A DNA stretch of 5,909 nucleotides from Candidatus Margulisiibacteriota bacterium (GTDB lineage: Bacteria > Margulisbacteria > Termititenacia > Termititenacales > Termititenacaceae), in NCBI GenBank assembly GCA_031279615.1, contig JAITIE010000129.1, forward strand, positions 1 to 5,909. Direction: 5' to 3'. Positions within the stretch are counted from its first letter, which is position 1, and each line of letters opens with the position of its first letter. Under the pieces are notes generated by a model. That model did no database searches and was not told the DNA's origin. It worked only from the letters and a program-made list of their open reading frames with translations. This document shows positions 1 through 5,196 of the stretch, piece after piece. The translations under genes and the position numbers were made by a program.

Positions 1-91
1 TACGTTTCATAACGCCAACCATACCATATATTCCACAGGTAAGGCTAAACGCTATAAAAAGCCACATGAATATATTAAATAATAATTCCAT
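1..91 (-). CDS. Small hydrophobic membrane protein, N-terminal part only
   Basis: Thirty open codons read leftward from an ATG whose first base is at 91, and the gene runs out of the window. The visible N-terminus is MELLFNIFMWLFIAFSLTCG followed by IYGMVGVMKR, which is almost entirely hydrophobic over residues 3-28 and ends in KR, as expected for one membrane segment or an uncleaved signal anchor. An AGGTGA ribosome site (97-102) lies five bases before the ATG, and a perfect extended -10 box lies just upstream, so the start is well supported although the frame is short. It diverges from the gene at 257 and shares an almost identical promoter and leader with it. I do not recognise the protein; the function is unknown and most of it may lie outside the window. 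Confidence 0.55.
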   Translation of the reverse strand, partial: MELLFNIFMWLFIAFSLTCGIYGMVGVMKR

Positions 92-108
92 ACTTATCAC
101 CTGACTAT

Positions 109-119
109 ATTATACCACA
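109..119 (-). promoter_or_regulatory. Extended -10 promoter for the leftward gene
   Basis: Read on the minus strand, this is TGTGGTATAAT, a perfect TATAAT with the TGN extension of an extended -10 promoter. No good -35 box is present at 16-18 bases, which extended -10 promoters can do without. Transcription would begin near 101-103, giving a leader of only about 11 bases ahead of the ATG at 91, so the ribosome site would sit at the very 5' end of the message. The same 11 bases occur in inverted orientation at 228-238. Confidence 0.5.
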
Positions 120-195
120 AAACAGACAATTGACTTAGCCATTCATATTGTTGTAGTATCAACCTACGAGTCCACACAACAAAATGCAAGTTTAT

Positions 196-204
196 TGCTA
201 TAAT
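196..204 (+). promoter_or_regulatory. Possible upstream promoter of the 257-839 gene pair
   Basis: The nine bases TGCTATAAT form a perfect extended -10 box. No convincing -35 element lies at the right distance. A transcript from here would start near 210 and have a leader of about 45 bases before the ATG at 257. The region is AT-rich, so chance occurrence is possible; it may be a second, tandem promoter to the one at 228-238. Confidence 0.25.
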
Positions 205-227
205 CATCGATAATACTAAATATCCTG

Positions 228-238
228 TGTGGTATAAT
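228..238 (+). promoter_or_regulatory. Extended -10 promoter with overlapping palindrome, for the 257-839 pair
   Basis: TGTGGTATAAT contains a perfect TATAAT with TGN extension. Transcription would start near 245, giving a leader of about 12 bases that carries AGGGG (243-247 area) ahead of the ATG at 257. Positions 232-243 form a perfect 12-base palindrome, GTATAATTATAC, covering the -10 box, which could be a repressor site; that is inference. The layout mirrors the leftward promoter at 109-119. Confidence 0.5.
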
Positions 239-256
239 TATACAGGGGATTTGAGT

Positions 257-490
257 ATGATAATCAAAAAAGATAATACAAAAGACAAAATGCTTCTAGA
301 ATTTTCCAACGGTGACAAGGAAAAGTTTAATGAGGTTATGAAAAAATATGAATTTAAAGACGAACAGGCATTAATTAGATTTGTCCTAAGTGTTCTTTTG
401 GTAACAGAGGATAATGAAATACAGATAAAACAAGACGGAGATTATACGCCAGTAATTCCGGCGGAACATTCTATTAAAAAAGGCAAATGA
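257..490 (+). CDS. 77-residue hypothetical protein, possible ribbon-helix-helix-like fold
   Basis: I choose the ATG at 257, not the in-frame GTG at 227. The 257 start has AGGGG nine bases upstream, and the 227 start would place the promoter -10 box inside the gene. The product is small and charged. Residues 11-17 (KMLLEFS) could be a strand, residues 20-33 a first helix, residues 36-48 (EQALIRFVLSVLL) a second, more hydrophobic helix, and residues 53-66 a short beta extension. Strand-helix-turn-helix is the order seen in ribbon-helix-helix DNA-binding proteins such as Arc or CopG, so an autoregulator is possible, but I infer this from pattern only and no diagnostic motif is present. One base separates its stop from the next gene, so the two are almost certainly co-translated. 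It is AT-rich and unlike the genes after 1746, consistent with acquired DNA. Confidence 0.7.
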   Translation: MIIKKDNTKDKMLLEFSNGDKEKFNEVMKKYEFKDEQALIRFVLSVLLVTEDNEIQIKQDGDYTPVIPAEHSIKKGK

Positions 491-491
491 T

Positions 492-839
492 ATGCCAAAG
501 AAAAGCTTGGACAATTTTGACCCAAAGCGAGAAATGCAGTCAATTCAAAATACGCTGGGCAAAATAATCCACCCGGATCAATTTGCAACAGTATTTTGTA
601 ATGCTGCGAGAGCCCAATCTAATATTAAGGAATGTTTAGCGGAAAGTGTGCGGGACGTATTGATAAAAGATAAAAAAATAGATAAATACATTCAAGATAT
701 GTTTAGAAAAGTAATTAATGATGATAAAAAATTATTTATGATAAATATCGGGCGGGGAGCTAGAGACTTATTCTTTATAATTTTTGGAAGTATTCTTACT
801 TTTATTCTTAATTTATTGGCAAAAAAGTTAGGGATTTAG
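492..839 (+). CDS. 115-residue hypothetical protein with C-terminal membrane anchor
   Basis: The ATG at 492 follows the preceding TGA by one base, with only a weak AAGG-type ribosome site (479-483), so translation probably depends on coupling to the upstream gene. Residues 1-90 are soluble and mostly helical, mixed in charge, with LGKIIHPDQF at about 22-31 and a strongly basic and acidic stretch at 56-80 (VLIKDKKIDKYIQDM and following). Residues 92-110 (DLFFIIFGSILTFILNLLA) form one hydrophobic segment followed by KKLGI, giving a tail-anchored topology with the N-terminal domain most likely in the cytoplasm. I do not recognise the family. A soluble small partner followed by a membrane-anchored one can be seen in toxin-antitoxin, phage-exclusion and immunity pairs, but nothing here proves any of these. 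Low GC matches its partner. Confidence 0.75.
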   Translation: MPKKSLDNFDPKREMQSIQNTLGKIIHPDQFATVFCNAARAQSNIKECLAESVRDVLIKDKKIDKYIQDMFRKVINDDKKLFMINIGRGARDLFFIIFGSILTFILNLLAKKLGI

Positions 840-869
840 AAATCAAAGATTTGTTCGTATATTATTTCA

Positions 870-1055
870 CTATAACTTCACACGTTCCGTAAAGTTGTTC
901 TGCCCAAGTTGTTCCAAATAAATTTTATTTTTGTCTGAAATTTTTTATTCACTTTCTGTTGTTAAATTTTTCTACAAAACTCATCAGTGGTCATATTTAT
1001 TTATAACATATTCCTTAATTTCTTCATCGCTCATCATATCCAGCTTTTCATTCAT
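870..1055 (-). pseudogene. Decayed minus-strand coding fragments
   Basis: Reading leftward from an ATG at 1055 there is a 23-codon frame, MNEKLDMMSDEEIKEYVINK plus YDH, that stops at 984. A second ATG at 994 in another frame gives MTTDEFCRKI and stops at 962. A third frame continues as LTTESE, stop, KISDKNKIYLEQ, LGQNNFTERVKL and ends in TAG at 870-872. Each piece has protein-like composition, and they follow one another across two frame changes and one in-frame stop, which suggests one small gene of about 60 residues that has decayed. No ribosome site precedes the first ATG. The alternative is chance reading of AT-rich DNA. I do not recognise a family. Confidence 0.3.
892..914. repeat. Two copies of a 9-base direct repeat
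   Basis: AAGTTGTTC occurs at 892-900 and again at 906-914, a period of 14 bases. It falls in the decayed minus-strand fragment, where it reads as repeated GAACAACTT. It is short and may be chance. Confidence 0.3.
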
Positions 1056-1123
1056 AAAATATTTTTAAGCATTTAGAAATATATTATTCAAAAAGTTAAA
1101 ATTCTGCCCTTAAAAATATAGTT

Positions 1124-1415
1124 TCAATACCACTCCGACATAACATCATCAATATCCCTATTATCTATTTCGGATTTAGAATAAACTTCCGCCGGGTCAA
1201 AACCTAAAGTATCCTCAAATTTCTTAATTTTTTCTTCAAGAATGGTTTTGGTTTCGTCGCTGTTTTCTGTATCTTTTATATATCTTTTCATATTTTTTTT
1301 CTTTCTGCTCTATAAGACCCTCTATGGAATTATACAACTTTTTCGTATAGTCATCATCAAAGAATTTTATAAAAGAACTCAATACTATATCGTAAGCAAT
1401 TTTAATTTGTTGCAA
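1124..1415 (-). pseudogene. Frame-split minus-strand small gene (frame change at A8)
   Basis: A TTG start at 1415, nine bases after AGGTGG (1425-1430), opens a frame that begins MQQIKIAYDIVLSSFIKFFD and reads through KKLYNSIEGLIEQKEKK before going out of character (YKRYRKQRRNQNHS) and stopping at 1236. A second frame starts at an ATG at 1291 and runs 55 residues to a TGA at 1124: it begins MKRYIKDTENSDETKTILEE and contains KIKKFEDTLGFDPAEVYSKS, ending DDVMSEWY. The frames meet at eight A on the minus strand (1293-1300). With seven A they join into one acidic protein of about 96 residues. The internal ATG has no good ribosome site, which favours one split gene over two genes. It may be dead, read by polymerase or ribosome slippage, or an assembly error. 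The function is not recognised. Confidence 0.5.
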
Positions 1416-1421
1416 ATATTT

Positions 1422-1430
1422 TCACCACCT
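1422..1430 (-). promoter_or_regulatory. Ribosome binding site that decides the TTG start at 1415
   Basis: Read on the minus strand, this is AGGTGGTGA. It is a strong Shine-Dalgarno match placed nine bases before TTG. An in-frame TGA three codons upstream rules out a longer start, and no ATG lies nearby, so this site is the main evidence for translation of the frame-split gene. Confidence 0.45.
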
Positions 1431-1445
1431 AAAAATTGTCCGTAC

Positions 1446-1554
1446 TTACGGAGCGAATATCTTTGCCGCCACGCGCCGTGGCCTCTCACTTAACGTCGCT
1501 CACGCTTGTTAAGTTCGAGCCAAAACGCGCTTACGGCAAAATATTCGCTCCTAA
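1446..1554. repeat. Imperfect palindrome of about 109 bases with inner hairpins
   Basis: Outer arms: GGAGCGAATATCTTTGCCG (1450-1468) pairs with CGGCAAAATATTCGCTCC (1534-1551), differing by one extra base, and both are flanked by TTA/TAA (1446-1448 and 1552-1554). Inside are a perfect six-base stem GCCACG/CGTGGC with a three-base loop (1468-1482) and a perfect seven-base stem ACTTAAC/GTTAAGT with a 13-base loop (1488-1514). CGCG and GAGCC blocks in the right half partly mirror the left half. GC content is far above that of the DNA just to the left. The design could be a miniature mobile palindrome, a structured RNA, or a bidirectional terminator, although no U-run follows. I cannot tell whether copies exist elsewhere. 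Confidence 0.65.
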
Positions 1555-1666
1555 AATATTTCGTGCCGGCAACATTTATAAAACTCACTTGCTTACACAG
1601 AAGTAATTACACATCTATCGAAAAAATATACGTGTAAAACGCGGCGAATTTTTCCGTTACTTTCAA

Positions 1667-1697
1667 GGCGGAATTGATAGATTTGTCATTTCCCGCC
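1667..1697. promoter_or_regulatory. Inverted repeat overlapping the aldolase promoter
   Basis: GGCGGAAT (1667-1674) is mirrored by ATTTCCCGCC (1688-1697), with a perfect GGCGG/CCGCC outer pair and small bulges inside. The repeat encloses the candidate -35 box at 1683-1688, which is where a repressor site would be expected. It could also be a chance arrangement; the regulator is unknown. Confidence 0.3.
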
Positions 1698-1711
1698 AAA
1701 AATGGTAAAAA
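1683..1711 (+). promoter_or_regulatory. Candidate promoter of the fba-pfp operon
   Basis: TTGTCA (1683-1688) matches the -35 consensus at five of six bases. It is 17 bases from TAAAAA (1706-1711), a four-of-six -10 match preceded by TGG, the extended -10 signature (1703-1705). The start of transcription would be near 1718 and the leader about 27 bases, carrying AAAGGAG (1733-1739) six bases before the ATG at 1746. The spacing is ideal; the -10 match is only fair. Confidence 0.4.
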
Positions 1712-1745
1712 ATAGGCTCCGATTGGACAACGAAAGGAGCAAAAA

Positions 1746-2708
1746 ATGGTCACTTACAAAGAATTAGGTTTGGTCAACACGCAGGAGTTGTTTGCCAAAG
1801 CGGTTAAGGGCGGCTACGCGCTGCCGGCCTACAATTTCAATAACATGGAGCAGCTGCAGGCGATCATTCAAGCCTGCGTGGAAACTAAATCGCCGGTGAT
1901 TTTGCAGGTCTCCAGTGGCGCGCGCAAGTACGCCAATCAGACGCTGCTGCGTTACATGGCGCAAGGCGCGGTGCAGTACGCTCAGGAACTGGGCTATGCC
2001 ATACCGATAGTCCTGCATCTTGATCACGGCGACACTTATGAGCTGTGCCAGAGCTGCATCGAGTACGGTTTTTCGTCCGTGATGATCGACGGCTCGCATT
2101 ACCCTTACGCGGAAAACATCGCGCTGACTAAAAAAGTTGTGGAGTACGCGCATCAGCACAATGTGACCGTGGAGGGTGAGCTGGGCGTGCTGGCCGGCAT
2201 CGAGGATGAGGTTTCCGCGGAGACGCACACCTATACCCGTCCTGAGGAAGTCGAGGATTTTGTCCAAAAAACCGGCGTGGACAGCCTGGCGATTTCGATC
2301 GGCACCTCGCACGGCGCTTTCAAATTCAAGCCCGGTCAAAAACCGCAGATCCGTCTGGATATTTTGGCGGAGATCGAGAAACGCATTCCGGGTTTTCCGA
2401 TTGTTCTGCACGGTTCGTCGTCTGTGCCGCGGGAATACGTGGAGATGATCAACAAATACGGCGGTAAAATGGAAGCGGCGATCGGCATTCCCGAGGAGCA
2501 GCTGCGCGCGGCTGCTAAATCCGCGGTTTGTAAGATAAACATTGATTCCGACGGGCGTCTGGCGATGACCGCTGCGGTGCGCAAAGTTTTTGCCGAGAAA
2601 CCGGCTGAATTTGACCCGCGTAAATATCTCGGCCCGGCCAGAGATTTATTAAAAGAATTGTACAAGCGCAAGAATATCGAAGTTTTGGGCTCGGCCGGCA
2701 AAGCCTAG
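1746..2708 (+). CDS. fba: Class II fructose-1,6-bisphosphate aldolase
   Basis: A zinc-dependent cytoplasmic enzyme that reversibly splits fructose 1,6-bisphosphate into dihydroxyacetone phosphate and glyceraldehyde 3-phosphate. The 320 residues form a complete TIM-barrel protein. HLDHGD (91-96) supplies the catalytic Asp93 and zinc ligand His94, VEGELG (142-147) the conserved glutamates, GTSHG (186-190) zinc ligand His189, and VLHGSSS (220-226) zinc ligand His222 and phosphate-binding residues. KINIDSDGR (263-271) and the C-terminal DPRKYLGPAR and GSAGKA are family signatures. LHGSSS replaces the more common LHGGTG or LHGGSG, and an extra segment of about 20 residues (238-257) follows it; both are, from memory, features of one branch of class II aldolases. 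AAAGGAG six bases upstream fixes the start. It is probably the first gene of an operon with the phosphofructokinase, 72 bases downstream. Function is near certain for the family; sugar specificity is inferred. Confidence 0.95.
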   Translation: MVTYKELGLVNTQELFAKAVKGGYALPAYNFNNMEQLQAIIQACVETKSPVILQVSSGARKYANQTLLRYMAQGAVQYAQELGYAIPIVLHLDHGDTYELCQSCIEYGFSSVMIDGSHYPYAENIALTKKVVEYAHQHNVTVEGELGVLAGIEDEVSAETHTYTRPEEVEDFVQKTGVDSLAISIGTSHGAFKFKPGQKPQIRLDILAEIEKRIPGFPIVLHGSSSVPREYVEMINKYGGKMEAAIGIPEEQLRAAAKSAVCKINIDSDGRLAMTAAVRKVFAEKPAEFDPRKYLGPARDLLKELYKRKNIEVLGSAGKA

Positions 2709-2721
2709 ATTGTATATACAT

Positions 2722-2744
2722 TGTATGCGCGCTGTGCATACAAG
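2722..2744 (+). terminator. Hairpin between fba and the phosphofructokinase gene, without a U-run
   Basis: A perfect eight-base stem, TTGTATGC (2722-2729) and GCATACAA (2737-2744), encloses the seven-base loop GCGCTGT. It lies 14 bases after the fba stop. No run of T follows, so it is unlikely to be a full intrinsic terminator; it may stop RNA decay from the 3' end, be a processing site, or be a weak attenuator that sets the ratio of the two enzymes. I place it under terminator for want of a better type. Confidence 0.5.
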
Positions 2745-2780
2745 CAAGTATTCAAAATCTAAAAAGGAGTTTTAACCGCA

Positions 2781-4460
2781 ATGTTGACCGTTGACTTAAA
2801 AAAAATGGAGCAGGGCAACTCGATCTTTGAAAGAGAGGTCAGGAAACTTGAGACGCCGGTCTGCCAGCTATTCCTCGATGAGCAGGGACGCGCCGCGCCA
2901 GTGGCTTTTAATCCTGAAGGCAAGCCGCTGAACGCCAGGGTTGCCGGACCGGTGGCCGCGGAATTTAGTCATTTGGTCAAGGCCAGTGGCAACAGGCTTT
3001 TAACGGCCAAAAGAAAAAATTTGAGTCCGGCGACAGGCCGGCGCGTGGCCGTGCTTTTTTCCGGCGGACCGGCGGCCGGCGGGCACAATGTGGTGGCTGG
3101 ACTGAAAGCCGTGCTGGGCGGACAAAATATTCTGCTGGGCGTGCGCGGCGGGCCGCAGGGACTGCTGGCAGGAAATTTGTTTACGATTGCCGACAAGGAC
3201 GCGCGGCGGATTTTAAACACTGGCGGTTTTGATTTTTTGGGTTCGGACCGCACCAAAATAAAAACTCCCGAACAGTTTGCGCAGGTAAAAAAAATCTGCG
3301 ATAAAAATAAATTAAATGCTCTGGTCATTATTGGCGGCGATGATTCCAATACCAACGCCGCGCTGCTGGCCGAGTATCTGTATCCTGAAGTGCAGGTGAT
3401 CGGCGTGCCGAAAACCATTGACGGCGATTTGCAGGCCGGCAAATTTCTGCCGATTTCTTTTGGTTTTGACACCGCGACAAAAATTTACGCCGAGCTGGTG
3501 GGTAATATTTTGCAGGACACTCCGTCTTCACGCAAATACTGGCATTTCATCAAGCTCATGGGGCGCGCGGCTTCGCATGTGGCGCTGGAAGTGGCTTTGC
3601 AGACGCGGCCAGCGGTGGCGCTGATCTCCGAGGAGATTGCCGCTAAAAAAATTCCTTTGCGGAAAATCGTGGACAGCCTCGCGCGGACGGTGATTCAGCG
3701 CGCCAAAAAAGGCCTCCGGCACGGCGTGGTGGTCATACCCGAAGGCTTGATCGAGTTTATTCCCGATCTGACCGACCTGCTCAAAACGCTCAATGACCTG
3801 CTGGCGCGGCATGTTTCTAGTTTGAAAAGTTTAACGCTGGCCAAACGCCGCGAATTTGCCGCCAAAGAATTGCAGTCCGGGCAGGCCGCGCTTTTCAAGT
3901 CTCTGCCGGATTATCTTCAAGAAATGCTTTTGCTGGACCGTGACTCGCACGGCAATTTGCAGGTCTCGCAGATCCCGACCGAAAAACTATTGATCGACAT
4001 GACGGCGGCGCGCGTCAAACAGCTTTCGCCAGGCACGCCGTTTTCCACCAACAGTCACTTTTTTGGCTACGAAGGCCGCTGTGGCGCGCCGTCGCTTTTT
4101 GACGCGGCGTTTACTTTCAATCTAGGCTTGACTGCCGGTTCGCTGATTTTGGACAAGCGCACCGGTTACATGGCCGCATTGAGCGATCTAAACAAAGGCG
4201 GCCGCGTACTGGCTATTCCCCTGACCGGCCTCATCAATGTCGAGAAACGCCATGGCCAGGACGAAATGGTCATTGCCAAAGCGCTGGTTAAAACTAACTC
4301 TCCGGCTTTCAAATTTTTGGCGGCGCGGCGCCGGGCCTGGAGCGCGGCCGATTTATTTGCCTCGCCGGGTCCGCGGCAGCTCTGGGGACCGGCCGCGCGG
4401 CAATTGCCTATTTCAGTGGCGCTCAATCAGGGTTACGCCAGTTTGAATTTTAAGCTATAA
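2781..4460 (+). CDS. pfp: Pyrophosphate-dependent 6-phosphofructokinase, long form
   Basis: Reversibly phosphorylates fructose 6-phosphate to fructose 1,6-bisphosphate with pyrophosphate in place of ATP, feeding the aldolase encoded just upstream. At 559 residues it matches the long clade (plant PFP beta and spirochaete type). SGGPAAGGHN (94-103) is the phosphate-binding loop. GGDDS (185-189) has Asp188 where ATP enzymes have Gly, and PKTIDGD (210-216) has Lys211; together these are the accepted markers of pyrophosphate use. Asp214 and Asp216 are catalytic. MGR (260-262), PEG (320-322) and GYEGR (429-433) bind the sugar phosphate. Residues 1-85 are an N-terminal extension and about 330-400 a helical insert, both usual for the clade. 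AAAGGAG (2763-2769) is 11 bases before the ATG, slightly long. Being reversible, it can serve glycolysis or gluconeogenesis. The cofactor call rests on Asp188 and Lys211; it is not measured. Confidence 0.93.
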   Translation: MLTVDLKKMEQGNSIFEREVRKLETPVCQLFLDEQGRAAPVAFNPEGKPLNARVAGPVAAEFSHLVKASGNRLLTAKRKNLSPATGRRVAVLFSGGPAAGGHNVVAGLKAVLGGQNILLGVRGGPQGLLAGNLFTIADKDARRILNTGGFDFLGSDRTKIKTPEQFAQVKKICDKNKLNALVIIGGDDSNTNAALLAEYLYPEVQVIGVPKTIDGDLQAGKFLPISFGFDTATKIYAELVGNILQDTPSSRKYWHFIKLMGRAASHVALEVALQTRPAVALISEEIAAKKIPLRKIVDSLARTVIQRAKKGLRHGVVVIPEGLIEFIPDLTDLLKTLNDLLARHVSSLKSLTLAKRREFAAKELQSGQAALFKSLPDYLQEMLLLDRDSHGNLQVSQIPTEKLLIDMTAARVKQLSPGTPFSTNSHFFGYEGRCGAPSLFDAAFTFNLGLTAGSLILDKRTGYMAALSDLNKGGRVLAIPLTGLINVEKRHGQDEMVIAKALVKTNSPAFKFLAARRRAWSAADLFASPGPRQLWGPAARQLPISVALNQGYASLNFKL

Positions 4461-4479
4461 TATTAGAGGGGTAGAGTTT

Positions 4480-5157
4480 ATGGCGGAAGAGCTGGAAAAT
4501 AACACCGGCGCCCAGCCGGAGAAATCGACAGAGTTAAATTCCACGGCGGAACAGACGCTTTCGGAACCCGCGTTGCCGGCAGAAGAGCTTGAAGAACACA
4601 AATCTCCTTTTGCCGACGGAGAAGCGGCGTTGTCCGGTATGGTGTCTTCTGTGCTGAGGCCACAGGACGAAAAAGAACGCGAGAAAATCGAAAAAGAATT
4701 CAAAAAGCGTCAGAAACGATTAGAGCAACGGAAAAACGGCGCGGGTTTTGCCTGGAAAACTTTATTGGCTTGGCTGCTGATCCTCGTTGCCGCGCTGCTG
4801 ATTTGGTTTGCCGTGCAGCCGCTCAAAACTGCCGTGGTCAAATCGTGGCAAAAAATAATTTACGCTCGTCCGCCCAAAAATCTGGCGGTGCTGAAACACG
4901 ATCAACTGGTTTTTGAAGACACTTTCCGCTTCAAGGCCAGGACCAATTTGCTGGCCGACAAAGCCACGCTGATTATTTCCCGCGGCTCAAAACATGAGAG
5001 CATTGCCGGCAAAATCGTGTCGCGGGATGACCGGACTTTGGTCTGGGAATTTCTGGCCGGTCGTTTGGCCAAAGGCAGTTACACTTACAAGGCCTATCTC
5101 AAAAATACGGCCAGCTCTCAATTAAAAGAAATTCATGGTGTTTTTGAGGTAAAATAA
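4480..5157 (+). CDS. Single-pass membrane protein with possible beta-rich outer domain
   Basis: The 225-residue product has four parts. Residues 1-60 are acidic and low in complexity (rich in E, A, S and P). Residues 62-86 are a highly charged helix of K, E and R (EKEREKIEKEFKKRQKRLEQ), likely coiled coil. Residues 91-112 are one hydrophobic segment (AWKTLLAWLLILVAALLIWF and two more). Residues 134-225 are alternating and strand-like, ending YTYKAYLKN and HGVFEVK, which resembles a small Ig-like sandwich. Positive residues before the segment place the N-terminus in the cytoplasm and the last domain in the periplasm. AGAGGGG (4465-4471) is eight bases before the ATG, and the gap from the phosphofructokinase stop is 19 bases, so it is co-transcribed. 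I do not recognise the family; an envelope or cell-division scaffold role is possible but unproven. Confidence 0.8.
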   Translation: MAEELENNTGAQPEKSTELNSTAEQTLSEPALPAEELEEHKSPFADGEAALSGMVSSVLRPQDEKEREKIEKEFKKRQKRLEQRKNGAGFAWKTLLAWLLILVAALLIWFAVQPLKTAVVKSWQKIIYARPPKNLAVLKHDQLVFEDTFRFKARTNLLADKATLIISRGSKHESIAGKIVSRDDRTLVWEFLAGRLAKGSYTYKAYLKNTASSQLKEIHGVFEVK

Positions 5158-5196
5158 TCGATATATAAGCAGTATGTCTTAAAGGGGGAATTCAGT

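Larger units (their letters stand above)
840..1745. other. 906-base region without an intact conventional gene
   Basis: Between the small gene pair and the aldolase there is no plus-strand reading frame with a ribosome site and protein-like composition. What I can see is: decayed minus-strand coding fragments (870-1055), a frame-split minus-strand gene (1124-1415), a long structured palindrome (1446-1554), and the presumed promoter region of the metabolic operon (1667-1745). GC content rises sharply at about 1445. No strong terminator with a U-run follows the gene ending at 839; the best weak stem is AAATC/GATTT at 840-852. Confidence 0.6.

Noticed and set aside
227..490. GTG start at 227 for the first small gene (87 residues)
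   Set aside because: The codons 227-256 overlap a perfect extended -10 box, and the ATG at 257 has a proper ribosome site; the longer version has none.
874..896. AACTT/AAGTT stem as a terminator after the 839 gene
   Set aside because: Only five outer pairs plus three inner ones with an uneven internal loop, and no U-run follows.
1242..1493. Plus-strand frame of 83 residues, rich in F, L, Y and I
   Set aside because: It is the antisense of the minus-strand split gene, has no ribosome site, and runs into the long palindrome. Its hydrophobic look comes from T-rich DNA.
1488..1514. ACTTAAC and GTTAAGT resembling the R boxes of an integron attC site
   Set aside because: They fit the RYYYAAC and GTTRRRY patterns but are only 13 bases apart. 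A real attC has the boxes at its outer ends, at least about 50 bases apart, and here the outer arms lack them. No integrase is in the window.
1764..2411. Antisense frame of 215 residues within fba
   Set aside because: It is a product of third-position GC bias in the aldolase gene; no ribosome site and no recognisable protein.
2969..3472. Antisense frame of 167 residues within the phosphofructokinase gene
   Set aside because: Shadow of a strongly supported gene on the opposite strand, with low-complexity P, S and A composition.
4456..4461. TATAAT at the end of the phosphofructokinase gene as an internal promoter
   Set aside because: No TGN extension and no -35 match at 16-18 bases. It includes the stop codon region and is probably chance, though it cannot be excluded.
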